Source: Actinomycetota bacterium (GTDB lineage Bacteria > Actinomycetota > Acidimicrobiia > Spongiisociales > UBA5794). From it: a stretch of DNA of 8,227 nucleotides. The position numbers and the translations under genes are program-made. Location: positions 1 through 8,227 of the forward strand of contig QMQC01000062.1 of assembly GCA_003648875.1 (NCBI GenBank), read 5' to 3'. Below, piece by piece: positions 1-6,243 of the stretch (position 1 is its first letter; each line of letters opens with the position of its first letter). A model generated the notes under the pieces. It did not search any database. It was not told the DNA's origin and worked only from the letters and a program-made list of their open reading frames with translations.

Positions 1-1628
1 ATCCGTTGCGCCGATGGGATGCAGTCACCTTCAACATGAAGCTCCTGATGACGTTGGAGTACCCGCGGGATGATTTCGTTCGGATCTGGATTTCTGTCGG
101 AATCGTCGTCGTGCTCCTTGTTGCGTCACTTGCGATATGGAAGGTTGGAGGCAAGTCGGAGCCGCGTCACGTCGGCAGGACGTTCATGTCCATCGGTGGT
201 GGCATCGTGGTGGCCGGGTTGCTCAGTCCGTTCTCGACGTCAGGCAAGGCGATCTGGATCGCTGCGGGCGCCGTGTTCCTCCTCGCTGGCTGGGTGTTGC
301 GCACACGGCTTGGAGACAGAACCAAGGAGCCCCTGATCCCGGTTCTTGGCCTCGTCGCCGTTGCGATCGGGTTCGTGATCGTGGCGATATGGACGGTCGA
401 GCTTCCATGGCCGGTGAAGATCGACGGTGTACAGTCCATCGCGCAGGAACCGATTGCGATGTCGACGCGTGTTCCTTGGACGGTTCTCTACTTCGTTGGC
501 ATAGCGGTGTATCTGGTCGTCAATGCCCTTCGACCTCGCCTCAACGAGGCCCGTGCTCGATCGATCCTGATGGTCCTGTGGGTGTTCAGCTTCCCGGTCA
601 TCGTGCTCATCGTTCTACGGGCGCCGCAGGTCGACGTAGGGCGTGCTCTCACTTGGTACCTGCCGATCTTTGTTGTGTTCGCAGCGGTCGGCTGGGTCGT
701 CATCAACTACGTCGCCAAGCCCACCACCGGAGAAGTCGGGCGCATCATCGGCGCCGTCATCCTGCTTCTGGCATTCGTGTCGCTGCTCTTCCCGATGGAG
801 TTCGTGATCAGGTTCCTATTGCTCGCTCTTGCCCTGTTCGCTCTCGCCGGGCGGACCTTTGGTGGTGAGGGGGCGAATCAGCGGAAGTACGTCATGACAT
901 GGGTCGGGACCGCATTCATCATCGTGTTCGCGACGTGGATAACGTCGAACGCATCGGGTATCGACGTATCGAGGGATTCGTTCCTCGGCGGATTCACGCT
1001 CACTCTGGTACTGGCCGTCACCTCGATTGTCCTCTCATTCCCTCTCGGTGTCCTGATGGCGCTCGGTCGCACGTCGACAATGCCGATCTTCAGGCTCATG
1101 TCCACGGCGTACATCGAGTTGGTCCGTGGTGTACCGCTGATCACATGGCTGCTTGTTGCGTTCATCATGCTGCCTGCGGCCTTGCCACAGGGTATCCACC
1201 TGACCGGGGTCATGACGGCGATCGGCGCCATGACCTTCTTCTCCGCTGCCTATCTCGCGGAGAATGTCCGTGGTGGGCTCCAAGCGATCTCGGTTGGCCA
1301 GAAGGAGGCCTCGAAGGCACTTGGCATGTCGACCCTCCAGGAGACCGTGTTCATCACGCTGCCGCAGGCTTTGCGAGCTGTGATCCCCGCACTCGTCGGC
1401 CAGGTCATCGCCCTGTTCAAGGACACATCTCTCGTCACCATCGTCGGCCTCTTCGACTTCCTGCACATCGCCCGAGCGGTCATTCCGGCACAGTCCCAGC
1501 CATTCAGCTTCCTTGGGACGATTCGGGTGACCCTGCTCTTCGCAGCGGTCGTGTACTGGATGTTCACCTTCACGTTCTCGCGCATCAGCCTCCGCATCGA
1601 AAAGAAGCTAGGCGTTGGTGAGCGCTAG
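1..1628 (+). CDS. Polar amino-acid ABC transporter permease, AapM/BztC-like, 5' partial
   Basis: Inner-membrane permease subunit of an ABC importer for polar or general L-amino acids. The last ~210 residues (about 328-535, counted from the TTG at base 6) are the HisM/GlnP-type permease domain. It carries the cytoplasmic EAA loop that docks on the ATPase: E434-A435, G440 and the L-P pair at 452-453. Before it lie about ten hydrophobic segments (roughly 28-45, 59-75, 81-98, 110-130, 157-174, 186-205, 217-235, 245-262, 265-283, 297-313), far more than the short N-terminal region of AapM or BztC. The frame is open to the left edge. Residues near Y19-P20 resemble an internal stretch of AapM as I recall it, so the true start is probably upstream; TTG 6 and ATG 36 are in-frame alternatives. 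The ATPase gene follows after 25 bases. The binding protein and second permease are expected upstream. Family is sure; the substrate is inferred. Confidence 0.85.
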   Translation, partial: PLRRWDAVTFNMKLLMTLEYPRDDFVRIWISVGIVVVLLVASLAIWKVGGKSEPRHVGRTFMSIGGGIVVAGLLSPFSTSGKAIWIAAGAVFLLAGWVLRTRLGDRTKEPLIPVLGLVAVAIGFVIVAIWTVELPWPVKIDGVQSIAQEPIAMSTRVPWTVLYFVGIAVYLVVNALRPRLNEARARSILMVLWVFSFPVIVLIVLRAPQVDVGRALTWYLPIFVVFAAVGWVVINYVAKPTTGEVGRIIGAVILLLAFVSLLFPMEFVIRFLLLALALFALAGRTFGGEGANQRKYVMTWVGTAFIIVFATWITSNASGIDVSRDSFLGGFTLTLVLAVTSIVLSFPLGVLMALGRTSTMPIFRLMSTAYIELVRGVPLITWLLVAFIMLPAALPQGIHLTGVMTAIGAMTFFSAAYLAENVRGGLQAISVGQKEASKALGMSTLQETVFITLPQALRAVIPALVGQVIALFKDTSLVTIVGLFDFLHIARAVIPAQSQPFSFLGTIRVTLLFAAVVYWMFTFTFSRISLRIEKKLGVGER

Positions 1629-1642
1629 GTCATTGGATTAAC

Positions 1643-1648
1643 AAGGAG
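1643..1648 (+). promoter_or_regulatory. Ribosome binding site of the ABC ATPase gene
   Basis: A strong Shine-Dalgarno match, AAGGAG, ends 5 bases before the ATG at 1654. It lies in the 25-base gap after the permease stop and fixes the ATPase start. Confidence 0.7.
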
Positions 1649-1653
1649 TTCGT

Positions 1654-2418
1654 ATGGAGAATCAGGAGACAGGGTCGACGACACTCGGTGACCCCATCGT
1701 CATCACAGAAGGCGTGAAGAAGTGGTTCGGCGACTTCCAAGCGCTCAAGGGCGTCAACGCGACCGTGCGTGAGCGCGAGGTCGTTGTCATCATCGGCCCG
1801 TCAGGATCAGGCAAGTCGACCTACATCCGGTGCATCAACCGCCTTGAGGCCCATCAAGAGGGCACGATCATCGTTGACGGGATCGAACTGACGAACGACA
1901 TCAAGAACATCGAGAAGATTCGCTCCGAGGTCGGGATGGTGTTCCAGCAGTTCAACCTGTTCCCACATCTCACGGTGCTCGACAACATAACCCTGGCCCC
2001 CCAGTGGGTTAGGAAGGAGCCAAAGGACGAGGCCATCGAGTTCGCCATGGGGCTCCTAGAACGGGTCGGAATCCCCGAGCAGGCCAACAAGTACCCCGGC
2101 CAGCTCTCGGGGGGTCAGCAGCCGCGTGTCGCGATCGCCCGTTCGCTGGCGATGAAGCCGAAGATCATGCTCTTTGATGAGCCGACGTCGGCCCTTGATC
2201 CTGAGATGATCAAGGAAGTGCTCGATGTGATGAAGGAACTGGCTCTGTCTGGTATGACGATGATCGTCGTCTCTCACGAGATGGGTTTCGCCCGTGAAGT
2301 TGCGGATCGCGTGTTCTTCTTCGACTACGGCACGATCGTGGAGGCGGGAACCCCGGAACACTTCTTCACGAACCCCCAACACGACCGCACGAAGTTGTTC
2401 TTGTCCCAGATTCTGTGA
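1654..2418 (+). CDS. aapP: Amino-acid ABC transporter ATP-binding protein, AapP-like
   Basis: Cytoplasmic ATPase (254 aa, normal family length) that powers the amino-acid importer whose permease precedes it. Visible motifs are Walker A (G48 to T56, GPSGSGKST), the Q-loop (VFQQFN, Q98), the signature LSGGQ at 151-155, Walker B with catalytic E176 (IMLFDE), the D-loop SALD at 179-182 and the H-loop H208. The whole chain closely resembles rhizobial AapP as I recall it, including the RCINRLE, NLFPHLTVLDN and C-terminal RTKLFLSQIL stretches. This places it in the Aap/Bzt subgroup, known for glutamate, aspartate and other polar L-amino acids. One oddity is P157, two residues after the signature, where the family nearly always has Gln. 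The start is fixed by AAGGAG 5 bases upstream. It is the last gene of its operon; an inverted repeat follows. ATPase and family are near certain; the exact substrate is inferred. Confidence 0.93.
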   Translation: MENQETGSTTLGDPIVITEGVKKWFGDFQALKGVNATVREREVVVIIGPSGSGKSTYIRCINRLEAHQEGTIIVDGIELTNDIKNIEKIRSEVGMVFQQFNLFPHLTVLDNITLAPQWVRKEPKDEAIEFAMGLLERVGIPEQANKYPGQLSGGQQPRVAIARSLAMKPKIMLFDEPTSALDPEMIKEVLDVMKELALSGMTMIVVSHEMGFAREVADRVFFFDYGTIVEAGTPEHFFTNPQHDRTKLFLSQIL

Positions 2419-2420
2419 GC

Positions 2421-2445
2421 TTGGCTCTCAGAATCTGAGAGCCAA
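2421..2445. terminator. Hairpin between convergent genes, possible bidirectional terminator
   Basis: A perfect inverted repeat of 12 bp around one central base: TTGGCTCTCAGA at 2421-2432 and its complement at 2434-2445. It fills the 31-base gap between the ATPase stop (2416-2418) and the stop of the convergent regulator gene (2450-2452). An RNA stem of about 10 bp with a 3-5 base loop forms from either strand. No T-tract follows on either side, so it may be a non-canonical terminator or simply a 3'-end stabilising hairpin. Confidence 0.65.
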
Positions 2446-2449
2446 GGGT

Positions 2450-3304
2450 CTACGCTTCCGCAAGGAACGTTCCTGTCGCTTCCCACATTCGTTCGACCTC
2501 GTCGATGCGCTGCGTTGCCTGGTCGTGGAGCAGCGCGGCTACCCGGGCAACTATGAGTTCTGCCACTGCAACCGCAGGGACGGAACTGTCGAATGGCCCG
2601 GTTGCGGGTATATCCAGATCGATTCTGACACTGGCAACCGCGGCGAGGGGGGAGAGCGGGCCGTCCGTGATCGCAAGAATCCATACCCCCGTGTCCTTCA
2701 GGGTACGAGCGGTGCTGACGGCTTGGCTACGGTATCGGTGGAAGTCGATAGCAATGGCAGCGTCGCCCGGTCCCGCTTCTGCGAGGTCTGCGCCTGCGGT
2801 ATGGCTCTCCACCAGCTGGACGCCTGGTCGGACGATCGACAGGCCGCTCACCAAGGTATGGGCGCCGGCTCGTGATGTCTCTCCTGAGATGATCCAAACG
2901 GCACCCGCGCGGGCGATCATTCTGCCGATCACTGCCAATCGGTCGTTGTCGACCGCTTCGAACACTCCAGCGAGGGCTTCCTCCAGCATTACCTGTGCAG
3001 ATGCTGCACCGGATTCGCCCAGCCGTCTGATCCGCTCGGAGGGTCGGGACAACTGATGTGACAGGCTACGTCTGGCGTGTATCTGGAGCTCGGTGTAGCC
3101 ATCGAATCCGAGCTTGACGGCGAACCGCACGATCGTCGGTCTGCTCGTCCCAACGTGTTTCGCAAGATCTGAGACCGTTCCGAACGCCAACAGGGTGGGC
3201 TCGGCGAGAACGGCCTCAGCTATTCGCCGCTCGGATGAGGTGAGGAGATCGCCAGCTGCTGCTACGACATCTGCTGTGGAATCGGGCAGACCGTCTGTGT
3301 GCAT
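2450..3304 (-). CDS. MurR/RpiR-family transcriptional regulator (HTH + SIS)
   Basis: DNA-binding regulator of 284 aa, the usual RpiR length. Residues about 15-80 form the N-terminal HTH_6 domain; its helix-turn-helix spans about 42-63 (TVSDLAKHVGTSRPTIVRF), followed by the typical KLGFDGYTELQ stretch. Residues about 120-260 form a SIS (sugar isomerase) ligand domain, with the G141-x-x-S144 loop at its first strand. In characterised relatives the SIS domain senses phosphosugars, but members next to amino-acid genes exist and the ligand here is unknown. The start is placed at the ATG at 3304. The frame stays open to 3379, but the extra 25 residues have no family character and would run through the promoter region. 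No Shine-Dalgarno precedes 3304, so the mRNA may be leaderless. The gene is divergent from the aminomutase operon and convergent with the importer, so it probably controls one or both, including itself. Confidence 0.88.
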   Translation of the reverse strand: MHTDGLPDSTADVVAAAGDLLTSSERRIAEAVLAEPTLLAFGTVSDLAKHVGTSRPTIVRFAVKLGFDGYTELQIHARRSLSHQLSRPSERIRRLGESGAASAQVMLEEALAGVFEAVDNDRLAVIGRMIARAGAVWIISGETSRAGAHTLVSGLSIVRPGVQLVESHTAGADLAEAGPGDAAIAIDFHRYRSQAVSTARTLKDTGVWILAITDGPLSPLAAVASVRIDLDIPATGPFDSSVPAVAVAELIVARVAALLHDQATQRIDEVERMWEATGTFLAEA

Positions 3305-3345
3305 TCTGTTACAATAGCATGTCGATACTATGCATTTCGTTACAG
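3304..3345. promoter_or_regulatory. Divergent promoter/operator region between regulator and aminomutase operon
   Basis: This AT-richer patch lies inside the 80-base divergent gap. On the plus strand TGTTACAAT (3307-3315) is an extended -10 (TG-n-TACAAT). On the minus strand TGCTATTGT (3319-3311) is a weaker extended -10 overlapping it. Transcription from it would begin next to the regulator ATG. An imperfect palindrome spans 3314-3331 (ATAG-n-AT-gtcg-AT-n-CTAT). Two direct copies of GTTACA lie at 3308-3313 and 3339-3344, 31 bp or about three helix turns apart. RpiR proteins commonly bind in such gaps. No convincing -35 box is seen; the promoter and operator roles are inferred. Confidence 0.45.
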
Positions 3346-3368
3346 TCGTTCCTCTCCACGAGCGCGAC

Positions 3369-3373
3369 AAGGA
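3369..3373 (+). promoter_or_regulatory. Ribosome binding site of the aminomutase gene
   Basis: AAGGA lies 11 bases before the ATG at 3385. Other in-frame starts (ATG 3400 and 3415, or further upstream at 3319) are worse placed relative to it, so it favours 3385. Confidence 0.45.
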
Positions 3374-3384
3374 CAACATCAGAT

Positions 3385-4854
3385 ATGACAGAATCAGATA
3401 TGGTCAGAACACAGATGTACATCCCAACTGAAAGAGAGCAAGCATTCCTCGACACAGTCGAGAACCCCAAGTACGACCGGCAGATCATCAACGGACTGAA
3501 CCCCTTCTTCGAGGACAGGGCTCCCGAGGACATGAAGGAGTTCTACTCAAGCGACAAGATCGCTGCGCTGATGGGTCTGCGTGGAACCGAGCGTGACGTC
3601 GAGAATCGAATGCCTGTGAAGATCACGCGCCACTACTTCGATTTGGCCAAGAATTCCGAAGCACTGCAGCGCCTCGTCAAGGCCGATCCCGACGAGACAC
3701 TGAATCTCCAGGGCTCAGAGGATCCGGGCTTCCAGATGGACTACAGCCCTGTCGAGGGTCTTCTCCACAAATACGAAATGGGATTGATGTACGTCATCTC
3801 GACATGCTCCGCCCATTGCCGTTTCTGCTATCGCGAGGAGCTGATCAGCCGCAAGGAGATCGAGCGCCAGGACGGAACGGTCGCCAAGAAGGGTCTCGCC
3901 AAGATCGGTGAAGTCACGAACTACGTACGAGCCCACAACGCGGCCGTTGAGTCCAACGGTGGTGGTCACCCTGACTCTGGCCGTGAGAAGCTGCGTGAGA
4001 TCCTGCTCTCCGGGGGCGACCCGATGGCATTGCCGAACAGCAAGATCGCAGCGTGGCTCTCTGCGCTTGCAGAGGCCGACGTTGAATCCATCCGCCTCGG
4101 CACAAAGGAGATGGCCTTCTACCCTGATCGGTTCGACGAGGCGTTCCTGTCGATGCTCGACCGATTCCACGACGTGTACCCGGAGGTTGGATTCCGGTTG
4201 ATGGTGCACTTCAACCATCCAGACGAGTTCCTCGAGAAAGGACCGGATGGGGAGTACATCGAGAACCCGAACGGCACTCTCAAATGGGTTCCTGCCACGA
4301 AGCGCGCCATGGATGCGGTCGTGTCGCGTGGTTGGATCCAGGTCGAGAACCAGGCACCGATCATCAAAGGTATCAACGATGACCCTGACGCACTTCGCAT
4401 CATGCAACGCGCCCTGTACCGGGTCGGTGTGGGGAACCACTACTTCTTCTGCGGAAGAGACATCGTCGCGTACCGTGCGTTCAACGTGCCGATCGAGACC
4501 GCATGGAACATCCTGAACGAGTCCCAGAAGGGACTCTCGGGAGTTGAAACCCACGCTCGTCTCTCGATCACGCATTACAAGGGCAAGACGGAGGTAGCTG
4601 CCGTCACGAATGAACCCATACCCGGTGTGCCGGGTACAGAGAAGGGCGTGCTGATATTCAAGATCCTGCGCAATGCCGCCGAGGCGTCGGATAGGGGAAA
4701 GGTCTGCATCGTCGGCCGGAATCCGGATGCGATCTGGTTCGACGACTATGAGGACAGGGTGATCTTCGACGAGGCTGGTCTCTTCGACTATGTGCGTGTT
4801 GAGACCGTGGGTGAGCCAGTATCGGTGACGATCGGTTCACCGGGCGGATCATGA
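3385..4854 (+). CDS. KamA-family radical SAM/PLP 2,3-aminomutase (possibly glutamate 2,3-aminomutase)
   Basis: Predicted to move an amino group from C2 to C3 of an amino acid, using a [4Fe-4S] cluster, S-adenosylmethionine and PLP. Numbering from ATG 3385 (489 aa), the CxxxCxxC cluster motif is C141-C145-C148 (CSAHCRFC). The SAM-binding GGDPM is at 210-214 (LLSGGDPMALP). KamA-like HFNHPDE and NQAPIIKGIND follow. The PLP lysine is probably K401 in GKTEV, matching GKTPV of clostridial KamA, although KamA's PGGGGK is otherwise lost. By ungapped alignment from memory, KamA Asp293 (lysine side-chain binding) corresponds to R358, and the Asp330 position is Ser or Ile, so lysine is an unlikely substrate. 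The protein is longer than clostridial KamA (~416 aa), with an insert after the cluster motif and a C-terminal extension of ~88 residues beyond K401. It lacks Cys at the Cys268 zinc position. It is first of four packed genes, with 4 bases to the next. Aminomutase family is sure; substrate is open. Confidence 0.85.
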   Translation: MTESDMVRTQMYIPTEREQAFLDTVENPKYDRQIINGLNPFFEDRAPEDMKEFYSSDKIAALMGLRGTERDVENRMPVKITRHYFDLAKNSEALQRLVKADPDETLNLQGSEDPGFQMDYSPVEGLLHKYEMGLMYVISTCSAHCRFCYREELISRKEIERQDGTVAKKGLAKIGEVTNYVRAHNAAVESNGGGHPDSGREKLREILLSGGDPMALPNSKIAAWLSALAEADVESIRLGTKEMAFYPDRFDEAFLSMLDRFHDVYPEVGFRLMVHFNHPDEFLEKGPDGEYIENPNGTLKWVPATKRAMDAVVSRGWIQVENQAPIIKGINDDPDALRIMQRALYRVGVGNHYFFCGRDIVAYRAFNVPIETAWNILNESQKGLSGVETHARLSITHYKGKTEVAAVTNEPIPGVPGTEKGVLIFKILRNAAEASDRGKVCIVGRNPDAIWFDDYEDRVIFDEAGLFDYVRVETVGEPVSVTIGSPGGS

Positions 4855-4858
4855 GCCG

Positions 4859-5569
4859 ATGATCGACAAGCGCATCACAAGTGTTGAGGAGGCCGTAGCG
4901 GACGTCTTCGATGGTGCGACCGTCATGATCGGTGGTTTCGGTGAAGCCGGAAGTCCCATCGAACTGATCCACGCCCTCATCGACCAGGGAGCCACGAACC
5001 TCACAGTGGTCAACAACAACACGGGAAGCGGTGAGGTCGGTCTTGCAGCTCTCATAATGGCTGGCAGGGTGTCGAAGATGATCTGTTCATATCCAAGGAC
5101 TGCGAACTCGACTGTCTTTCCTGAGCTATACCGGAGCGGGAGGATCTCCCTCGATCTCGTACCCCAGGGCACCCTCGCCGAGCGTATTCGTGCAGGCGGA
5201 GCCGGCATCCCAGCGTTCTTCACGGCAACGTCCGTTGGCACACCCCTCGAGGATGGGAAGGAACGTCGCACCTTCGGAGAAGGGGACTTCGTCCTTGAAC
5301 ACGGATTGACATCTGATTTTGCGCTCATCAAGTGCAAGAAGGCTGACTATCACGGGAACCTCGTATTCAACAAGACAGCCCGCAATTTCGCACCGGTGAT
5401 GGCAACGGCCGCCGGGATCACGATCGTCCAGACCGCGGAAGTCGTCACGCCGGGGGAACTCGACCCTGAGTGCATCGTGACACCGGGCATCTTCGTCGAT
5501 CGAATCGTCACGATTGACAGTCCGGCTCTTGAATCCGAGCTGGTTGCTCGCGGAGTGTCCTATCCATGA
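4859..5569 (+). CDS. 3-oxoacid CoA-transferase subunit A (PcaI/ScoA-like)
   Basis: Alpha subunit (236 aa) of a family I CoA-transferase, which moves CoA from a donor such as succinyl-CoA to a 3-oxoacid. The family motif GGFG sits at 25-28 (VMIGGFGEAGSPIELI). Further hallmarks are the NNTGSGEVGLAALI stretch, VPQGTLAERIRA and the ELDPE..VTPGIFVDRIV segment near the C-terminus. These resemble PcaI, the 3-oxoadipate CoA-transferase subunit, as I recall it, more than acetate-type AtoD. The chain starts 4 bases after the aminomutase stop, behind only a weak GGGCGGA, so translation is probably coupled. Its stop overlaps the subunit B start (ATGA). Context suggests it activates the 3-oxoacid made by the operon's aminomutase and transaminase. 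Family and heteromeric partner are certain; whether the substrate is 3-oxoadipate, 3-oxoglutarate, acetoacetate or another 3-oxoacid is not. Confidence 0.93.
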   Translation: MIDKRITSVEEAVADVFDGATVMIGGFGEAGSPIELIHALIDQGATNLTVVNNNTGSGEVGLAALIMAGRVSKMICSYPRTANSTVFPELYRSGRISLDLVPQGTLAERIRAGGAGIPAFFTATSVGTPLEDGKERRTFGEGDFVLEHGLTSDFALIKCKKADYHGNLVFNKTARNFAPVMATAAGITIVQTAEVVTPGELDPECIVTPGIFVDRIVTIDSPALESELVARGVSYP

Positions 5570-6243
5570 CCGACGCAAGGAGGATCGGGCTGTCGAGGGA
5601 TGAGATGGCTCAACGAGCTGCGCTCGATATCCCTGACGGATCCTATGTGAATCTCGGAATCGGGATTCCCGAGAAGGTGGCCGCCCATGTGCCCGAGGGG
5701 CGCGAGGTGATATATCACACCGAGAACGGTCTCCTTGGCATGGGGCCATCTCCGGCGGAAGGAATGGGGGATCCCGAGCTGATCAATGCAGGGAAGCAGA
5801 GGGTATCGGCCGTACAGGGTGCCTCCTTCTTCCACCATGCCGACAGTTTTGTGATGATTCGTGGGGGTCACATCGATCTGTGCGTACTTGGAGCATTGCA
5901 GGTTGCCCAGAACGGTGATCTGGCAAATTGGTCAACAGGAGCACCGGACGCCATTCCCGCTGTTGGCGGTGCCATGGATCTTGTAGCAGGAGTAAAGACG
6001 ATCTATGTCATCACGCAGCACACGACGAAGTCAGGGGAGCCGAAGCTTGTCGAGTCCTGCACCTATCCCTTGACGAGTCCTGGCGTGGTTGATCGGATCT
6101 ACACCGATCTTGCTGTGATCGACGTGACGGACGACGGCTTTCAGGTGGTGGAACTCTCCCCTCAGGTTGAGTTCGAGTACGTCAGGGAGCGCACAGCCGG
6201 CGAGCTTCTTCCGACCCCAGATGTAGCTCCGGAGGTGACATGA
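5566..6243 (+). CDS. 3-oxoacid CoA-transferase subunit B (PcaJ/ScoB-like)
   Basis: Beta, catalytic subunit (225 aa) partnering the preceding subunit A. E53 in the HTENGLLGMG motif (51-60) matches the Glu that forms the covalent glutamyl-CoA intermediate in family I CoA-transferases. The VNLGIGIPEKVA loop (28-39), the GGHIDLCVLGALQV segment and the HTTKSGEPKLV segment are also typical. Its ATG overlaps the subunit A stop (ATGA at 5566-5569), the usual arrangement for a strict heteromer. Its own stop overlaps the start region of the aminotransferase. The genes are kept together between an aminomutase and a beta-type aminotransferase, which argues for a role in amino-acid rather than aromatic degradation; no other pca gene is present. 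Acetoacetate, 3-oxoadipate or a shorter dicarboxylate such as 3-oxoglutarate all remain possible substrates. Confidence 0.93.
   Translation: MTDARRIGLSRDEMAQRAALDIPDGSYVNLGIGIPEKVAAHVPEGREVIYHTENGLLGMGPSPAEGMGDPELINAGKQRVSAVQGASFFHHADSFVMIRGGHIDLCVLGALQVAQNGDLANWSTGAPDAIPAVGGAMDLVAGVKTIYVITQHTTKSGEPKLVESCTYPLTSPGVVDRIYTDLAVIDVTDDGFQVVELSPQVEFEYVRERTAGELLPTPDVAPEVT
6231..6238 (+). promoter_or_regulatory. Strong ribosome binding site of the aminotransferase gene
   Basis: GGAGGTGA is a full 8-base match to the anti-Shine-Dalgarno sequence and lies inside the end of subunit B. The tandem ATG-ATG at 6240-6245 gives two starts. Spacing from GGAGG is 4 bases to the first and 7 to the second, which favours 6243. 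Confidence 0.6.

Noticed and set aside
137..868. Open frame of 243 codons on the plus strand inside the permease gene, with a similar one at 899-1621
   Set aside because: Out-of-frame reading of the permease; the Arg/His/Pro-rich composition is typical of frame shadows.
3305..3379. Upstream extension of the RpiR regulator to a start at 3379
   Set aside because: The added residues lack family similarity and would overlap the promoter elements; the ATG at 3304 gives the normal family length.
3319..3384. Aminomutase start at 3319
   Set aside because: No ribosome binding site precedes it, it would start at the predicted transcription start, and the extra residues have no family character; AAGGA favours 3385.
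3715..4575. Open frame of 286 codons on the minus strand inside the aminomutase gene
   Set aside because: It mirrors the aminomutase coding frame; the protein has no recognisable domain and is rich in Arg, Asp, His and Val as antisense frames of GC-rich genes are.
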